From Gleimia hominis (lineage in GTDB: Bacteria > Actinomycetota > Actinomycetes > Actinomycetales > Actinomycetaceae), in the NCBI RefSeq assembly GCF_032085515.1, contig NZ_JASXSX010000002.1:62001-126000 (forward strand): a stretch of DNA of 64,000 nt, given 5' to 3'. Both the position numbers and the translations under genes were made by a program. Position 1 is the stretch's first letter. Each line of letters begins with the position of its first letter. Below are positions 62,154 through 64,000 of this stretch, one piece after another. Under the pieces are notes generated by a model. That model did no database searches and was not told the DNA's origin. It saw only the letters and a list, made by a program, of their open reading frames with translations.

Positions 62154-63364
62154 GCGGCCTCCTTCGGCATTGAAATGTTCACTTCTGTTCCTGGGGTGAG
62201 GGTGCGCAGTGAGGCGCGTCCCCCCGCCCGTTGGACCCGTCCAATGATGGATTCGCGTACCCCGTGTCGGTCCGCTGGGACTGTTTCGAGGTCAAAGCCT
62301 GCGCCCCGGTCGCGCACGTACACGGCCATGGAGTCAGAAGAAATCTCGCAGTACACCGAGATTGGGGGTTTCCCGTGGCGCACCGCGTTCTTTACCGCTT
62401 CCGCAGCTGCGGACACCGCCGCCAGGTACCCTGAGGTGGGTTTGGCGTCGGACACTTGCACCAATTCCACTTCGCAACCGTACGTGGTTTCGATTTTTTC
62501 AACTTCGCTGCGCAGCAGTTGCTGGGTTGAATCCCCCGGTTTGGCGCGCCCAGTGTACAGCCAAGATCGCAGGGCCCGTTCCTGTTCTAACGCTAGCCCG
62601 CGCACCCGCGCGGGTTCGTCCGCATGCGTTTTTATGAGCGTGAGGGTTTGCAGCACAGAGTCGTGCAGGTGCGCGGCAATGTCTGCGCGCTGTGTTTCTT
62701 TTGCCCGGGCCACGGACGTGTCTGTGAGTTCGCGGTTCATTTTTACCCACGGCGGTAAGAATGCCAGCACGAGCGCCAGGATAATCACCACGCCAACGCC
62801 CATGCCGAACAGTAGTTCGGAGCGGGACGCGGACACGTTCACGAGCCCCACGGTGCCGCTCAGTAGCAGTAGTAGTCCCAAGCCCACCAGCACAGCCGCT
62901 TGCGGGTTTTTCCGCCATGCGCGCACGTGTTCGCTTTGCGTCCAAATGAGCATGAGGCCCGCTAGGATCGCGAGGATCGCGGCATTCCGGCCACTGACCA
63001 GCTGGAGTCCAAGCAGTGGCCCAACCCCGGTTATAAACGCTACGAGCAGGAATGCGCCGCCAACCATCAGCGCCAACCGGGAGGTGGAAACGCGTTTTTG
63101 TTTGAGTTGTTCTACCGGTGGTTTAGCGATCCGCTGCGACGGGTCGGGGGCGAGACTTCCGGTGCTGGGCAGCCCAAGCCACAGCCAGAGGTAGAGCATA
63201 ACCCCCGCGCCGGTTATTCCAAGGAGCGTGAAAATCAGCCTCAGGGATTTGACGGAAACACCTAAATGTATGGATAGCCCAGACACTACCCCGGCTATCC
63301 ACGGCTTGGGCCGGTTCAGGTCGGTGCGCCGCGTTCGCAGTAGGGGTGGTCTGGTTTTGTTCAC
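62150..63364 (-). CDS. PspC-domain sensor histidine kinase
   Basis: Membrane sensor kinase of the NarL-type (HisKA_3-like) group, 404 residues. N-terminal PspC domain (PWIAGVVSGLSIHLGVSVKSLRLIFTLLG) with one helix, then four more helices to about residue 210. Dimerisation/phosphoacceptor segment ADIAAHLHDSVLQTLTLIK with His, then an HATPase domain: AVSAAAEAVKNAVRHG (N box) and VYVRDRGAGFDLE (G1). No extracellular sensor domain, so it senses the membrane or a partner. GTG start with CATGAT 6 bases upstream. Pairs with the response regulator and faces a second PspC protein. Confidence 0.9.
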   Translation of the reverse strand: MNKTRPPLLRTRRTDLNRPKPWIAGVVSGLSIHLGVSVKSLRLIFTLLGITGAGVMLYLWLWLGLPSTGSLAPDPSQRIAKPPVEQLKQKRVSTSRLALMVGGAFLLVAFITGVGPLLGLQLVSGRNAAILAILAGLMLIWTQSEHVRAWRKNPQAAVLVGLGLLLLLSGTVGLVNVSASRSELLFGMGVGVVIILALVLAFLPPWVKMNRELTDTSVARAKETQRADIAAHLHDSVLQTLTLIKTHADEPARVRGLALEQERALRSWLYTGRAKPGDSTQQLLRSEVEKIETTYGCEVELVQVSDAKPTSGYLAAVSAAAEAVKNAVRHGKPPISVYCEISSDSMAVYVRDRGAGFDLETVPADRHGVRESIIGRVQRAGGRASLRTLTPGTEVNISMPKEAA

Positions 63365-63478
63365 AGGTCTATCATGCCAAGTTTTCCGGGTGGAGCTGAA
63401 GTTGTTAGTGGTTAATCAGGGTTTATTCAGGGGGTTCCCCCATGGTTTCATGACCTGCTTGCGGGCATTATTGAGTGT

Positions 63479-64000
63479 ATGGACAGCAGTAATGAGTTTG
63501 AGCAAGATCGGCCTACTCCCGGTGAGGCGTTTTTCAACTCCGTGCGGCGCACGGGTTGGTGTCGGCCGAATGATCGTTGGATTGGTGGGGTTTGCGCCGC
63601 CATTTCAGCGCGTTACGGTTGGGACCTTACCCTTGTGCGCGGCGTTTGCGTGGTTCTTGCCTTGTTTTTCGCGCCCGTGCTTTGCACGTTGTACGCGGCG
63701 GCGTGGGCCCTTTTACCCGAGGAGGTGGATGGGCGGATTCATGCTCAAGAACTGCTGCGTGGGAATGCGGACGTGGCGCTGTTAGGGATCGTGGCGCTAC
63801 TGATTTTGCCGCCGCTGAACATTTCTTTTACCGGGTCTGATTCTTTCGCCCCGGTTTTCCAGTTCCGAATTCTAGGGTTCGCGCTGGTGCCGATTGGCGC
63901 GATTATCGTATTTATTCTGGTGATGGAGCACCGTTCCAAGAAACGTCGCGGTTCTACTCCTAACTATGGTCGCGACTTTACGCGTGGCCATGCTCAGCCA
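63479..64000 (+). CDS. PspC-domain membrane protein (partial)
   Basis: The first 174 codons are in the window; the end is cut off. After a 35-residue N-terminus comes a PspC domain (NDRWIGGVCAAISARYGWDLTLVRGVCVVLALFF) and two or three further helices (VALLGIVALLILPPL, LGFALVPIGAIIVFILVM), then a basic segment. The ATG is preceded by CATTAT with 7 bases between and no Shine-Dalgarno, again leaderless-like. Divergent from the PspC histidine kinase with 114 bases between starts, which suggests a shared control region and a joint envelope-stress function. Confidence 0.82.
   Translation, partial: MDSSNEFEQDRPTPGEAFFNSVRRTGWCRPNDRWIGGVCAAISARYGWDLTLVRGVCVVLALFFAPVLCTLYAAAWALLPEEVDGRIHAQELLRGNADVALLGIVALLILPPLNISFTGSDSFAPVFQFRILGFALVPIGAIIVFILVMEHRSKKRRGSTPNYGRDFTRGHAQP

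Overview
The window reads as one continuous chromosomal segment of a high-GC Gram-positive bacterium. The gene orders pth-mfd-lipoprotein-eno-ftsB-DUF501-ppx, ispH/ychF/rmuC/xseAB and pcrA-sucC-sucD-DUF6350 are typical of Actinobacteria. A short-chain-type Z-isoprenyl synthase, a class-E-like sortase motif (LAKTG), many probable leaderless starts and an anaerobe-type 2-hydroxyacyl-CoA dehydratase/activase protein point towards the order Actinomycetales (Actinomycetaceae-like). This placement is inference from gene content, not a database match. I see no rRNA, prophage, insertion sequence or CRISPR array. There is one tRNA.

Layout. 1-5.5 kb: a peptide ABC transporter operon on the minus strand (dppB, dppC, a fused dppD-dppF ATPase and the start of dppA, which runs off the window). 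5.7-7.6 kb: potassium transporter kup. 7.8-13.8 kb: housekeeping block (ychF, rmuC, ispH, xseA, xseB, isoprenyl synthase). 13.9-19.3 kb: hemolysin-III-like protein, greA, AI-2E-type permease, msrA, FKBP isomerase and a BI-1 protein. 19.3-21 kb: tRNA-Leu(UAA) and nhaA. 21-30.1 kb: minus-strand block pth-mfd-lipoprotein-eno-ftsB-DUF501-ppx. 30.2-35.1 kb: 2'-5' RNA ligase family protein, YihY protein, a 38-residue membrane peptide, a sortase-anchored surface protein and exonuclease III. 35.3-40.6 kb: one-carbon genes purU-glyA-folD, then a SorC-type regulator with a GpsA-like dehydrogenase. 41-48.8 kb: central carbon metabolism (mdh, pgi, a tandem eukaryote-like phosphofructokinase, icd) with a solitary adenine methylase. 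49-54.4 kb: a 1493-residue dehydratase-activase fusion and a divergent TetR regulator. 54.4-61.5 kb: DUF6350 protein, sucD, sucC, pcrA. 61.5-64 kb: a PspC-type histidine kinase/response regulator pair and a divergent PspC protein that is cut by the window end.

The most unusual general feature is a recurring pattern of short imperfect tandem duplications (12-81 bp) at gene 3' ends. They often include the stop codon itself: kup, the BI-1 gene, nhaA and folD have repeats across or beyond their stops, while xseA, the sorC regulator and the DUF6350 gene have them in the last codons. Related repeats lie in several intergenic spacers and in the 5' end of the tetR gene. Other points worth a look are an orphan plus-strand terminator before kup, a tRNA-Leu(UAA) with a short variable loop, a strong palindromic operator before the hemolysin-III gene and the 38-residue membrane protein.
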